64,000 nucleotides of DNA from an uncultured Alphaproteobacteria bacterium. GTDB lineage: Bacteria; Pseudomonadota; Alphaproteobacteria; HIMB59. The stretch spans positions 1-64,000 of the forward strand of contig CACKEA010000006.1 in NCBI GenBank assembly GCA_902599045.1, written 5' to 3'. Within the stretch, counting starts at the first letter, position 1. Each line of letters starts with the position of its first letter. Of the stretch, positions 1-9,773 are shown piece by piece. The translations under genes and the position numbers were made by a program. The notes below the pieces were generated by a model that was not told the DNA's origin, did no database searches, and saw only the letters and a list, made by a program, of their open reading frames with translations.

Positions 1-1637
1 GAGGTTGAACTTCCATTTGTATTTTTTTTGGTATGGCCAAACATCCCTTCAAGTATAGTGTTTGGATTAATATCGTCTTTTTCAAAAGTTTCAAAGATAC
101 TTCCGTCTCTAAAAACTAATACTCTATGGCATAAACCAATAAATTCCTCCAGTTCACTAGATAAGAAAATAGCTGTTCCTCCATCACTTACAAAATTTCT
201 TAAGTGTTTGTATAAATCTCTCTTTGCCCCAACATCAATTCCTCTAGCAGGGTCATTAAGAATTAAAATTTTAGGAGTGGTTGTAAATGCGCGAGCAATC
301 ATTACTTTTTGCTGATTTCCCCCACTCAAAGATGTAATTAGATTATTCTTTGGGCCAGTTTTGATGCTTAGTCTCTCTACCTCCCAATCAAAAATCCCGT
401 TTAATTCCATCCATTTTATAAAACCAATAAAGCCTCCGGAGGTCTTAGCTTGCTTGCCCTTGTATAAAGGGATAACCATATTTTCATAGATACTCATGTT
501 TGGAAAAATTCCTTCTTTTTTTCTGTCACCAGAGACATACCCAATTCCACTTTTTTTTGCATCTAATAAATTTTCAACTCTTGAATAATCTTTTTTCGTT
601 CTTTCTCTTTCTTCATCAGATTGTTTAACTATTACATCACCGCTAATTGGTTGGTCTATGCCAGCAAGGGCTTTAACAAAATTATCTTGTCCTTGTCCAT
701 CAAGTCCTGTTACCCCAAGTATTTCTCCTTTGGGTAAATTAAAATTAATTTCATTTCCAGTCTCCCAAACTTTAAGGTCTTTTGATGAGAGAACAATTTC
801 ATCAGATACAGAATCCGGAGGGGTTGCTTTGATTTCGGATGCAGTAGATATTTTTTTATCTCCTGTCATTAATCCTAATAAATTTTTTTCAGTAATTTCA
901 TCACCAGCAAGTACACCAACATCTATACCGTCTCTCATAACTGTTGCACGATCACTTATTCTTACTAATTCTGCAATTCTATGAGTCACAATAAAAATTG
1001 CAGCACCTTCATCTCTTAAGGCTCTCATCTTTGCAAAAAGTCTTTCGGTTGAGTCAAAGTCTAGAGCAGCTGAAGACTCATCTAGAATTAAAACTTTTGG
1101 GTTTCTCAAAAAGGCTCGACCAATTGTAATCCATGCTTTCATACCCAGTGATAATTGGCTCGCAATAGTGTAGGGATCAACAAACTCTCCAGCTAGCTCT
1201 AACATTATAGAAGCTGCTTTCTCAACTCTTTCACGGTGGGCTAATTTTTTACCAAAAAAACTATCGTATCCAATGAATAGGTTTTCATAAACAGTTGCTT
1301 CTTCAGCAATCATTACTTCTTGAAAAACAGTTGCTATTCCAGCTCTTTGAGCCTCTATTGGTGAATTTGGGGATTGCCCCATAATTGAAACCTTACCTTT
1401 ATCTAAAGGTAAAACTCCAGATATTACTTTTGCTAAAGTGCTTTTACCACACCCGTTACCTCCAACGATTGCGTGTATCTCACCAAAATTAGCTTTGAAA
1501 TTTACCCCGTTTAAGGCTTTTGTTACACCGAAGGATTTAGTGGCATCTTGAACGTAAATGTCTCCCCCAACTTTAGAGGAGTTTGACTGCGCCCCATTTT
1601 TTTCTGGGGCGCTGTCTTGATTTTTTTCTTCATTCAT
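1..1637 (-). CDS. Sugar ABC transporter ATP-binding protein, RbsA/XylG type with two ABC domains (partial, runs off left edge)
   Basis: Reverse-strand reading from ATG at 1637: MNEEKNQDSAPEKNG...GGNGCGKSTLAKVISG...LILDESSAALD..., then a second domain with LSGGNQQKVMIARAF; no stop before base 1. Confidence 0.93.
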   Translation of the reverse strand, partial: MNEEKNQDSAPEKNGAQSNSSKVGGDIYVQDATKSFGVTKALNGVNFKANFGEIHAIVGGNGCGKSTLAKVISGVLPLDKGKVSIMGQSPNSPIEAQRAGIATVFQEVMIAEEATVYENLFIGYDSFFGKKLAHRERVEKAASIMLELAGEFVDPYTIASQLSLGMKAWITIGRAFLRNPKVLILDESSAALDFDSTERLFAKMRALRDEGAAIFIVTHRIAELVRISDRATVMRDGIDVGVLAGDEITEKNLLGLMTGDKKISTASEIKATPPDSVSDEIVLSSKDLKVWETGNEINFNLPKGEILGVTGLDGQGQDNFVKALAGIDQPISGDVIVKQSDEERERTKKDYSRVENLLDAKKSGIGYVSGDRKKEGIFPNMSIYENMVIPLYKGKQAKTSGGFIGFIKWMELNGIFDWEVERLSIKTGPKNNLITSLSGGNQQKVMIARAFTTTPKILILNDPARGIDVGAKRDLYKHLRNFVSDGGTAIFLSSELEEFIGLCHRVLVFRDGSIFETFEKDDINPNTILEGMFGHTKKNTNGSST

Positions 1638-1656
1638 TAATTACTAATAAACTAAA

Positions 1657-2817
1657 TTATAGTAATGCCTCACCATTATCGAAGAAATTATTTAGATATT
1701 CATCACTTGCCCAGTTTTCAATTCCAACAGTTCTAAACTCACTTGAGTTTCTGTCACAATCTTCAGGAACAAAAGACTGAATAGTCTCTACATCTTCTTC
1801 ATATGGAGGAACTAGGATAGATTGGATTTTTAGACCCTGACCTTTCATAGTTCTTAAAAGAACATTCATTGCAAATTCTGCATCATCTCCTGGAGGCCAT
1901 GCATAGACAGCTCTATCGATGAAGTCTGGATTATTTCTCCAGTAACAGAATGCTCCGATTTCTCCACCTAAAGCCATAGGCACCATAGGTCTACCTGATG
2001 ACTCGAGAGCGTTAAGTGCTCCTGACTCACCTGAAGACTGAACCGCAAAACCATCAACTTGTGTTGTGTTAGCTGATAGCCACTTTTGTAGTTCGGCTTG
2101 TGCTATTTGTGGAGTCCACATATGTGCAATTTCTGCAACAACTGTAATGTCTGGGTATTCCGCAAAACCGTCTAACATACCTTGGTGCTGTGAGTCGGAT
2201 GCTGATGTTCCTGGAATTCCTTCCATGATCACAACGTTACCTTCTCCACCAATGGTCTCTGCTAACCATGAAGCTATATAATAACCAGTTAATTTATAAT
2301 TAACTGATGTGCTGATCGCATACTCTGAAGTTAAATAACCTGTCATTGATGCAGTTGGAACACCTTTTCCATATGCATATTCAATTGTAGGATTTAAAGC
2401 GACAGGATTTGAGCAACAGACTATTAATCCATCAACTCCTTGATCAGTCAACTGTCTCATTTGTTGAATTTGAACTGCGTCTTTCAGGTTCGATTGGGTA
2501 ACAACGATATCGTTAAGAATACCTGCTTCCTTCATTTTAGGTAAGTAGTCACCATATAATCTCTCCATCACACCTTTTCTCCATAGATTACCTGCGTAAG
2601 AGCTTGCATAACCAATAGTCCAAGGAAGCGGTCTATCACTTTTCCAATCTCTGTATACACTTTCGCCAAGTGGCTGGTTGGGATCCATAAAGTCAGGATT
2701 ATAAACGAAGTCTCTTATGTCAGCTGGAATTTCGTCTAGGATGTCTGCATTTAAGTTACCTGCAACACCAACAAAACTAACAGCTAAAATAGCTATGAAC
2801 TTTTTAAGCAATGTCAT
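1657..2817 (-). CDS. Periplasmic sugar-binding protein of an ABC transporter (Peripla_BP_4-like)
   Basis: 386 aa, N-terminal signal peptide, periplasmic-binding-protein-like sequence (DQGVDGLIVCCSNPVALNPTIEYAYGKGVP), next to RbsA-type ATPase. Confidence 0.88.
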   Translation of the reverse strand: MTLLKKFIAILAVSFVGVAGNLNADILDEIPADIRDFVYNPDFMDPNQPLGESVYRDWKSDRPLPWTIGYASSYAGNLWRKGVMERLYGDYLPKMKEAGILNDIVVTQSNLKDAVQIQQMRQLTDQGVDGLIVCCSNPVALNPTIEYAYGKGVPTASMTGYLTSEYAISTSVNYKLTGYYIASWLAETIGGEGNVVIMEGIPGTSASDSQHQGMLDGFAEYPDITVVAEIAHMWTPQIAQAELQKWLSANTTQVDGFAVQSSGESGALNALESSGRPMVPMALGGEIGAFCYWRNNPDFIDRAVYAWPPGDDAEFAMNVLLRTMKGQGLKIQSILVPPYEEDVETIQSFVPEDCDRNSSEFRTVGIENWASDEYLNNFFDNGEALL

Positions 2818-2888
2818 AGTTTTATCCTCCTTACTTATATATAAGTAATATTATAATATCTAAATTATCAAAAAAGTTATCAAAATTG

Positions 2889-2903
2889 TTCCAACATGTG
2901 GAA
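2889..2903. promoter_or_regulatory. Candidate operator: inverted repeat TTCCA-ACATG-TGGAA in a divergent promoter region
   Basis: Perfect 5-bp arms with 5-nt spacer between divergent genes at 2817(-) and 2966(+). Confidence 0.4.
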
Positions 2904-2965
2904 AAGATTTTCACATAAAAGCCTTATTTTCTGTAAATTAGTCATGAGAAGGAATTTTAATAAGT

Positions 2966-3751
2966 ATGGTCGATTTGAACTGCGATATGGGAGAAGGCTT
3001 TGGTATTTACTCATTTGCTGATGATGAAGAAATAATGCCATTTATTGATGCCGCTAATGTGGCTTGTGGCTTTCACGCCTCAGACCCAAATACTATGAGA
3101 AAAACAGTCGAACTTGCAAAGAAATATAATGTAAAAGTTGGCTCTCACCCTGCTTACCCAGATTTAGTGGGTTTTGGTCGAAGACCAATGAAAATGAAGC
3201 GAGAGGAAATAAAAAATTTGGTTATGTATCAAACAGGTGCCATTAAAGCATTTTTAGATGAATTTGATATGCCGTTGAATCACATTAAACCTCACGGTTC
3301 ACTATATGGAGTATCTGCAAAAGAGGAGGATGTTGCAAATGGTATAGCTGATGCAGCAGAAATTTTTAATGTTGGAATTTTTGGGATGGTCAACACGTTC
3401 CATGAAAAAGTTTATAAAGAGAGAGGAGTAAAATTTTACGGAGAATTTTATTCAGATCTTGAATATGACGAGACAGGATATCTTGTAATCGCAAAAGGCC
3501 GAAACCAATATTATCCAACAGACCGTGCTGTAGAGAGATGTATGCGAGCCATTAAAGAAAATAAAGTTCAAACTATTCAAGGAAACGATGTTGATGTGGG
3601 ATGTGAAACAATTTGTGTCCATTCTGATACTCCTAATGCAATTGAGATACTTAAAGCCTTGAGAAATAACATTTCATCAAAAAAAAATTCTAGTGAAAAG
3701 TCAAAAAATGGTAACCATTCAAAAATGCCGTATATAATTGATAAGAAATGA
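2966..3751 (+). CDS. pxpA: LamB/YcsF family protein, 5-oxoprolinase subunit A
   Basis: MVDLNCDMGEGFG N-terminus; NVACGFHASDP; KPHGSLY motifs of the YcsF family. Confidence 0.93.
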   Translation: MVDLNCDMGEGFGIYSFADDEEIMPFIDAANVACGFHASDPNTMRKTVELAKKYNVKVGSHPAYPDLVGFGRRPMKMKREEIKNLVMYQTGAIKAFLDEFDMPLNHIKPHGSLYGVSAKEEDVANGIADAAEIFNVGIFGMVNTFHEKVYKERGVKFYGEFYSDLEYDETGYLVIAKGRNQYYPTDRAVERCMRAIKENKVQTIQGNDVDVGCETICVHSDTPNAIEILKALRNNISSKKNSSEKSKNGNHSKMPYIIDKK

Positions 3752-5250
3752 AAAAGATACTAATCGCTAATCGCGGAGAAATAGCAATACGTATTATTAA
3801 AAGTTGTAAAATCTTAGGACACAAATCTGTAGCAATTTATTCTGATGCAGATAAAAATTCTAAACATGTAAGATTAGCTGACGAAGCTCATTATCTTGGT
3901 CCAAGTAAGGCTCAAGAAAGTTATCTGTCTGTTCAAAAAATTATGGATGTAGCTATGAAATTAAAAGTAGATGCAATTCATCCTGGATTTGGTTTTTTAT
4001 CAGAAAATGAAAATTTTGCCCAACAAGTAATTGATAAAAATATTGTTTGGATTGGACCAAAACCAAATTTAATTAAATCAATGGGTAATAAGGATATAGC
4101 CCGTGAACTGGCACTTAAATCTAATATTCCAATATGCCCTGGTATTTCTAATATTACAAAACTTAACAGTGATGATTTGAAAAATAAGTGTGAAAACATT
4201 GGATATCCTCTGCTTGTTAAATCAAGTGCAGGTGGCGGCGGCATAGGTATGAGCGTGGTTCAAAATTTTAAAGATCTTTCAAAATCAATCGAAAAAACAA
4301 GTAATATGGCTGAAAAATCTTTTGGAAATGGAGATGTATTTATAGAAAAATTTATTACGAATGCTCGTCACATAGAAATTCAGATATTTGGTTTTGGAGA
4401 CAAAGGAGCAGTTCATCTTTATGAGAGAGATTGCTCAATGCAAAGAAGATATCAAAAAATTATCGAGGAGTCTCCGGCACCTGAAATAGATAGAACCCTA
4501 ATTGAAAGTATGGCCAATGCTGCGGTTAAGCTCTCATCTGATGTCAAATACCAAGGAGCGGGCACAGTAGAATTTATTTATGATGTGGAACAAAAAAAAT
4601 ACTATTTTCTTGAAATGAATACCAGAATACAAGTAGAACATCCAGTCACAGAGTTAGTCACAAACAATGATTTAGTCTCTATGCAAATAAATTTTGCTTT
4701 TAATAGGAAAAATAAATTTTTAAAGCAAGAAAAAATTTCTATATATGGTCATTCTATTGAATGTAGAGTTTATGCAGAAGATCCTAGTAAAAACTTTTTA
4801 CCATCTCCAGGTAAAATTTCTAAATTAACTTTTCCAAAAGTACCAAATGGCATTAGATTAGATTGGGGATATGATGAAAATGATGATGTAAGTTTTTATT
4901 ACGATCCTATGATAGGCAAAATCATATCTCACGACTTAGTTCGAGAGGACGCAGTCAGTAAATTAATAAATTTTTTAGAAAAAATTGTCCTTCAAGGAAT
5001 TAAAACAAATATTCCCTTCTTAATAAGTTTATTGAAAGATAAAATTTTTATAAACGGCACGCATAATACTAAGTATATCGAAAATAATTTAAATACTCTA
5101 ACTAGTGAGATAAATTCTGATAAAAATACATTATCTGAAGTTGCTATAGACAAAAAAAGAATTAAAATTGTTGAGACAGATAAATTAAAAATTGCGAATA
5201 ATAGATCTGAGACTGAAACGGGAGGAATTAAAGTCGTTTATTTCGATTAA
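3748..5250 (+). CDS. Biotin carboxylase (acetyl-CoA carboxylase AccC-like)
   Basis: KKILIANRGEIAIRIIKSCKILGHKSVAIYSDAD, SAGGGGIGM, EMNTRIQVEHPVTE; 4-bp overlap with pxpA. Confidence 0.92.
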   Translation: MKKILIANRGEIAIRIIKSCKILGHKSVAIYSDADKNSKHVRLADEAHYLGPSKAQESYLSVQKIMDVAMKLKVDAIHPGFGFLSENENFAQQVIDKNIVWIGPKPNLIKSMGNKDIARELALKSNIPICPGISNITKLNSDDLKNKCENIGYPLLVKSSAGGGGIGMSVVQNFKDLSKSIEKTSNMAEKSFGNGDVFIEKFITNARHIEIQIFGFGDKGAVHLYERDCSMQRRYQKIIEESPAPEIDRTLIESMANAAVKLSSDVKYQGAGTVEFIYDVEQKKYYFLEMNTRIQVEHPVTELVTNNDLVSMQINFAFNRKNKFLKQEKISIYGHSIECRVYAEDPSKNFLPSPGKISKLTFPKVPNGIRLDWGYDENDDVSFYYDPMIGKIISHDLVREDAVSKLINFLEKIVLQGIKTNIPFLISLLKDKIFINGTHNTKYIENNLNTLTSEINSDKNTLSEVAIDKKRIKIVETDKLKIANNRSETETGGIKVVYFD

Positions 5251-5256
5251 ACAAAA

Positions 5257-7530
5257 ATGGTTAATCAATTAATTACATCAATAAAACCCTCTCAAATTCC
5301 TGGTTCTGATCCTCAGTCCACAAAATACTTAATCGTACCTATATTTATATTTTTTGCCCTAATGGTATTTGCGATCATCAGAGGCCCTCAAATAATTTCT
5401 AGTTCGGGTATAGGAACAGCTATCATGGTTTCAACACCACTGATTTTAGCTACATATGCACTTACAGCTCTAGCTTTAGCAGGTAGAGTCACAGTTGACT
5501 TATCTATTGGTCCTTTAATAGGGTTTATTAATGTCACTACAATTCAACTTTATGCGGCGGGATATATCCAATCTCCTGTTGCCTACTTTATCTGTGCACT
5601 TGCCATAGGTGTGATTTATCAATTTTTATATGCACTAATTGTGATTTTTATCAGAGTGCAACCAATAATCGTTGCATTAAGCATGTTTTTGGCATTCTCA
5701 GGTATAAATCTTGTAATACTTCCGAGACCTGGTGGAAGAGCACCTGAATGGATGCTTTCTTGGAGTGCTGGTACGGAAGTTATTCAACCAGTCCTTATAT
5801 TATTAATTTTTTCTACTCTAATTTGGTATGCCTTAACACATACAGCATATTGGCAACATTTAAAATTAATGGGTTCAGATGAGAAATCAGCTTATACAAG
5901 TGGAGTTAGAATTTACCTAGTTAGAATAGGGGCACATATAATAGGTGGGGTCTATGCTGCTCTTGCTGCTATTGCCTTTACCGGCCTCATTGGATCTGGA
6001 GATCCTACACAAGGCACTACTTATACCCTTATGGCAGTAACCGCTTTAGTTTTGGGTGGTTCCAGTCTAATTGGTGGAAGAGGAGGAGCTTTTGGAGCTA
6101 TATTAGGATCTGTAAATATTTATTTAATCAATTTCATTTTATCAACATTCAGATTTGAAAGATTCCAGAGCTTTGTTACTGATCTCTCTTATGGAGCTGT
6201 TTTAGTAGCTTCACTATTAATACTTATAGCCCTTCCTTACATCCAAAAAGCTTTTAAAAATTTATCTGTATTTGTATTTTTTATTATAGGCACACTGAGC
6301 GCCACTGCAGTTTTAATTCATATGAAATACGACCAGGTCACAAGAGGAACAGTTGGAGGTTTTGGTGGTAAATCTAAGGATGCAGAAATTTTTGAAAAGG
6401 CTCTTGAGTCAGGGAGTGACTGCTTAATTACAGGTAAAGCATGTTCAGAGGGCGGTAACTCAACTGTTTGGATGTTCATCGCTATAGGCATAGCTGCATT
6501 AATTTATTTAGTCTATTTACTGGTTAAACATAGAGATGGTCCAACAGTATCTTTTATAATTGCTTCAATAGTTATTTTCTTTGGATGTGTTTGGAGTGGT
6601 ACAAGAGAGGTATACTTAGTCAATGCAGACTTAGGAACAAATTTACAATACATACTCAATTATGCACCACAATATTTTACATCAGAATATCTACGAGTAG
6701 GAGCTGGTTTACCAGACTTCTCCTCATCTTCTAGTGCTTTGGTTGGAATGGCATATGCTATCGCAACTTTAGGTGGGATAGTTTTTTTTACATCTGCAAT
6801 AGTTATTATTGCAATGCCTAGATTTAGAAGTGAAATCAAAACACAAACACTTGTGTTGTTTGCAATTGCTATCTCTATAGTTGTCTTTGCTGCAATATCT
6901 TATTATGGAATAGAGTCTAATAGACAAAGTTTCTTTGGCATAGACGGATACGCTGTCATACTTATTTGTTTCCTTCTTTTTTTACTCACCGCACCTACAT
7001 TTTTCTCTCAAGTAAATCTTAATAATGTCTTTATTGTTTTTCTTGGATTGTTGGCAATAATTGCAGTTTATTTTTTAGCCTCTCCTTCTGGAACAATAAT
7101 TTCTGATGATGGTAGTAGATATTACTCACCAATAATTACAGAATTAATAGTGGGAGATACGTCCTCAGTTTCTTATAATAGTCCTACACGCGGAGTGTTT
7201 ATATCTGAAAATATTAGTTGGTTAAAAGAAGCAGCACTTATTATACTCGCAATATTTATTTTTCAATTTTTTACATATTTAACTATGAGAGGAAGAATAA
7301 ATTTTAGTACTTTTAAACCCTATATTCCAATTTTAAGTATTGGCGCTTTAACATGGTCTGCAATGTTTTTTGCAATCGGTTACCCTTATTGGAAAATGAT
7401 TTTAATAACTGCGATTGGAATTGCAATTTCACCATTAAGTTGGCAAGCGTTTAGTGTTTATAAAGTAAAATTGAAATCTCAAGAAGGACTTGAAAAATGG
7501 GGAGGGTTATCAGAGGATAGAAAAGTTTAG
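5257..7530 (+). CDS. ABC transporter permease, RbsC-like N-terminal part with long additional membrane C-terminus
   Basis: 757 aa; N-terminal BPD_transp_2-like GGSSLIGGRGGAFGAILG motif; extra TM segments after about residue 340. Confidence 0.8.
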   Translation: MVNQLITSIKPSQIPGSDPQSTKYLIVPIFIFFALMVFAIIRGPQIISSSGIGTAIMVSTPLILATYALTALALAGRVTVDLSIGPLIGFINVTTIQLYAAGYIQSPVAYFICALAIGVIYQFLYALIVIFIRVQPIIVALSMFLAFSGINLVILPRPGGRAPEWMLSWSAGTEVIQPVLILLIFSTLIWYALTHTAYWQHLKLMGSDEKSAYTSGVRIYLVRIGAHIIGGVYAALAAIAFTGLIGSGDPTQGTTYTLMAVTALVLGGSSLIGGRGGAFGAILGSVNIYLINFILSTFRFERFQSFVTDLSYGAVLVASLLILIALPYIQKAFKNLSVFVFFIIGTLSATAVLIHMKYDQVTRGTVGGFGGKSKDAEIFEKALESGSDCLITGKACSEGGNSTVWMFIAIGIAALIYLVYLLVKHRDGPTVSFIIASIVIFFGCVWSGTREVYLVNADLGTNLQYILNYAPQYFTSEYLRVGAGLPDFSSSSSALVGMAYAIATLGGIVFFTSAIVIIAMPRFRSEIKTQTLVLFAIAISIVVFAAISYYGIESNRQSFFGIDGYAVILICFLLFLLTAPTFFSQVNLNNVFIVFLGLLAIIAVYFLASPSGTIISDDGSRYYSPIITELIVGDTSSVSYNSPTRGVFISENISWLKEAALIILAIFIFQFFTYLTMRGRINFSTFKPYIPILSIGALTWSAMFFAIGYPYWKMILITAIGIAISPLSWQAFSVYKVKLKSQEGLEKWGGLSEDRKV

Positions 7531-7534
7531 ATAA

Positions 7535-8926
7535 ATGGAAAAGAGAACTCATAATTTTTTAAAAGGCCTTGGAATATTTTTTGCAGTTGCAGCAGGTATA
7601 GGCACAGCTGTCCTTGGGTATGTTGACAGAACTGATTGGATACAAGTTGCATTTTATTCAGTAGCAGTTGTTGCTATAGTCCTTTGGGGATGGCACTTTT
7701 TTCTAGTTAGATGGTCTTATACCTCTGAAGAAAAAGACACAAATGTCTCGAGCATTGACGAAACAGAAAAAATAAACAAAAGAAGTTTATTTTGGGACTT
7801 AATAGCTAGAAACTGGATAGCAGTTACTGGATTTTTATTGTTATTGGGATTGTTTATTCTTCTATGTTTTCTTGTTCCAGGTTTCTTTTCTGGAAGAACT
7901 GTTGTCTCGGCAATTATTCTATTAGGATTTTTAATATTAGCTTTCATTGCGTATAAGTTTTTAAATATTAACAAAAGTGTCATCATTGGCGTTGCTGTTT
8001 TAGTTGGCCTTTTTATTATTGGCTCAGTTTCCATAGATGGTTTTCTTTCTCTACAGAATATAAAGTCAATGTTAGTCTTCGCCTCATTTCTAGGCTTAGC
8101 AACAATTGGTCAAACACTTGTTGTAATGTTAGGCGGCCTTGACTTATCAATTCCATTTTTAATAGGCGCTACAAATCTAGGTTTAATGTCACTAATTTCT
8201 CTGGGAGTTCCACCATGGCTTGCATTCATTGTAATACTGGCATTTGGAACTTTAGTCGGACTGTTTAATGGACTTATTAGTTTTAATCTGCAAGGACAAT
8301 CTTTAATAGTCACACTTGGTGTTGGCTTTATGGTAGTGGGCGGAGTTCAAATATTAGTTTCACTTCCAACTGTTACCGGAGGTACAGTTTTTGGTGTCGT
8401 ACCAGAATGGTTAAAGAATCTAGCTTCATTAAACGGAAAGTTTTTTGGTTTACCTATACCTCCTGTAATTTTAATTTGGATTCTTGTCTCTATCTTATTA
8501 ATTGTTGGTTTGAGACACACTAAATGGGGAAGAAATTTATATGCGGTTGGAGGTAAAAGGCTATCAGCTGATAGATTGTCTATATCTGAAAGAGCATATT
8601 GGGTTGGAGTTTTTGTTATTAGTGGATTTACATCCGCTGCAACAGGGGCGATGCTTCTTGGTTGGAGTGGAGGAGGCTTTATAGGCGTTGGAGATCAGTA
8701 TCTCTTTTTAACTGTTGCAGCAGTGGCTGTTGGGGGTACTTCTTTACTAGGAGGATACGGAGGCTATGGTTTTACTGTTATAGGTGTTCTTGCATTACAG
8801 GTAATTAGCACCTTTTTGGCAGGATTAGGTTTAAGTTTTGAGGGTCAACAATTCATTTTTGGATTGTTAATACTACCTCTAGTTGCTCTTTATTCCAGAG
8901 CTCCTCATATCAGGGAGCAAATTTGA
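7535..8926 (+). CDS. Sugar ABC transporter permease, RbsC-like
   Basis: 463 aa; QTLVVMLGGLDLSIPF and VGGTSLLGGYGGYGFTVIG motifs of RbsC-family permeases. Confidence 0.88.
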   Translation: MEKRTHNFLKGLGIFFAVAAGIGTAVLGYVDRTDWIQVAFYSVAVVAIVLWGWHFFLVRWSYTSEEKDTNVSSIDETEKINKRSLFWDLIARNWIAVTGFLLLLGLFILLCFLVPGFFSGRTVVSAIILLGFLILAFIAYKFLNINKSVIIGVAVLVGLFIIGSVSIDGFLSLQNIKSMLVFASFLGLATIGQTLVVMLGGLDLSIPFLIGATNLGLMSLISLGVPPWLAFIVILAFGTLVGLFNGLISFNLQGQSLIVTLGVGFMVVGGVQILVSLPTVTGGTVFGVVPEWLKNLASLNGKFFGLPIPPVILIWILVSILLIVGLRHTKWGRNLYAVGGKRLSADRLSISERAYWVGVFVISGFTSAATGAMLLGWSGGGFIGVGDQYLFLTVAAVAVGGTSLLGGYGGYGFTVIGVLALQVISTFLAGLGLSFEGQQFIFGLLILPLVALYSRAPHIREQI

Positions 8927-8970
8927 TGATATCTATCAACAACTATTTTAATTTTACAAATGAATATTTA

Positions 8971-8985
8971 TTTCAATATATGAAA
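8971..8985. promoter_or_regulatory. Candidate operator TTTCA-ATATA-TGAAA followed by CAAAAA, upstream of the rhodopsin operon
   Basis: Perfect inverted repeat about 60 bp upstream of ATG 9045; near copy at 15168. Confidence 0.4.
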
Positions 8986-9044
8986 CAAAAATTATTATTA
9001 AGCGAATTACATGGTTAATATAGTAATAAGAGGAATAGATTTAA

Positions 9045-9746
9045 ATGAATAAGATGCTACTTCCCTACGATATTGTAGGGGGGTCTTTTTGGTTAATATC
9101 AGTGGGTATGATAGGCGCCACGCTTTTCTTTTTTTTCGAGAGAAGTAAAGTAAGTCCAAGGTTTCACACACCCATGACTATGATTGCGGTAGTCTGTTTG
9201 ATGTCATCTATTCACTATTTTTTCATTAAAAATTTATGGGTTGTAAGTGGAACAGCTCCAACTCTTTTAAGATACATAGATTGGTTTTTAAACTTCCCAA
9301 TGCTCGTTTTAATTTTTTACGCGATGCTAATGTCAGTTGTAAAAGTCAAACAAGGAATGTTTTGGAGATTGTTAGTAGGCACACTTGTTTTTGTAGTAGC
9401 AGGATTTTTAGGTGCAGCAGGGTATATGAGTAAAACTCTAGGATTTATTGTTTGGTTAGTTGGTTGGTTATACATCTTAGGTGAACTTTATGTTGGAGAA
9501 GCTGGAAGAGCAAATGCAAGATGTGGAAATGAGAATATTCAAATGGTTTTCTTCTCTAATAGATTAATAATTACAATAGGATGGGCAATTTATCCAATGG
9601 GATATTTTATTGAACACTTAGGTGGTGGCATCGACTCCAACAGCGTTAATATAATTTATAATTTAGCAGATTTTTTAAATAAGATCGTTTTCGGTCTTAT
9701 TATTTACAAAGCAGCAATACAGGACATGAGAGTAAATGGACAGTAA
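9045..9746 (+). CDS. Proteorhodopsin-family microbial rhodopsin with non-canonical helix-C motif (D-N-I)
   Basis: Helix C RYIDWFLNFPMLVLIFYAML; helix G YNLADFLNKIVFGLIIYKAA with the retinal lysine; SIHYFF keeps the H75-equivalent His. Confidence 0.96.
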   Translation: MNKMLLPYDIVGGSFWLISVGMIGATLFFFFERSKVSPRFHTPMTMIAVVCLMSSIHYFFIKNLWVVSGTAPTLLRYIDWFLNFPMLVLIFYAMLMSVVKVKQGMFWRLLVGTLVFVVAGFLGAAGYMSKTLGFIVWLVGWLYILGELYVGEAGRANARCGNENIQMVFFSNRLIITIGWAIYPMGYFIEHLGGGIDSNSVNIIYNLADFLNKIVFGLIIYKAAIQDMRVNGQ

Positions 9747-9773
9747 CATCGATTTAGGAGGTGATATACAGGT

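Noticed and set aside
658-984. Plus-strand ORF opposite the RbsA-type ATPase, and similar ORFs at 28..315 and 1583..1780
   Set aside because: Antisense to a clear two-domain ATPase on the minus strand
9063-9080. Hairpin CCCTAC-GATATT-GTAGGG just inside the rhodopsin coding region as a regulatory element
   Set aside because: Only 6 bp, coincides with codons LPYDIVGG; not enough evidence for regulation
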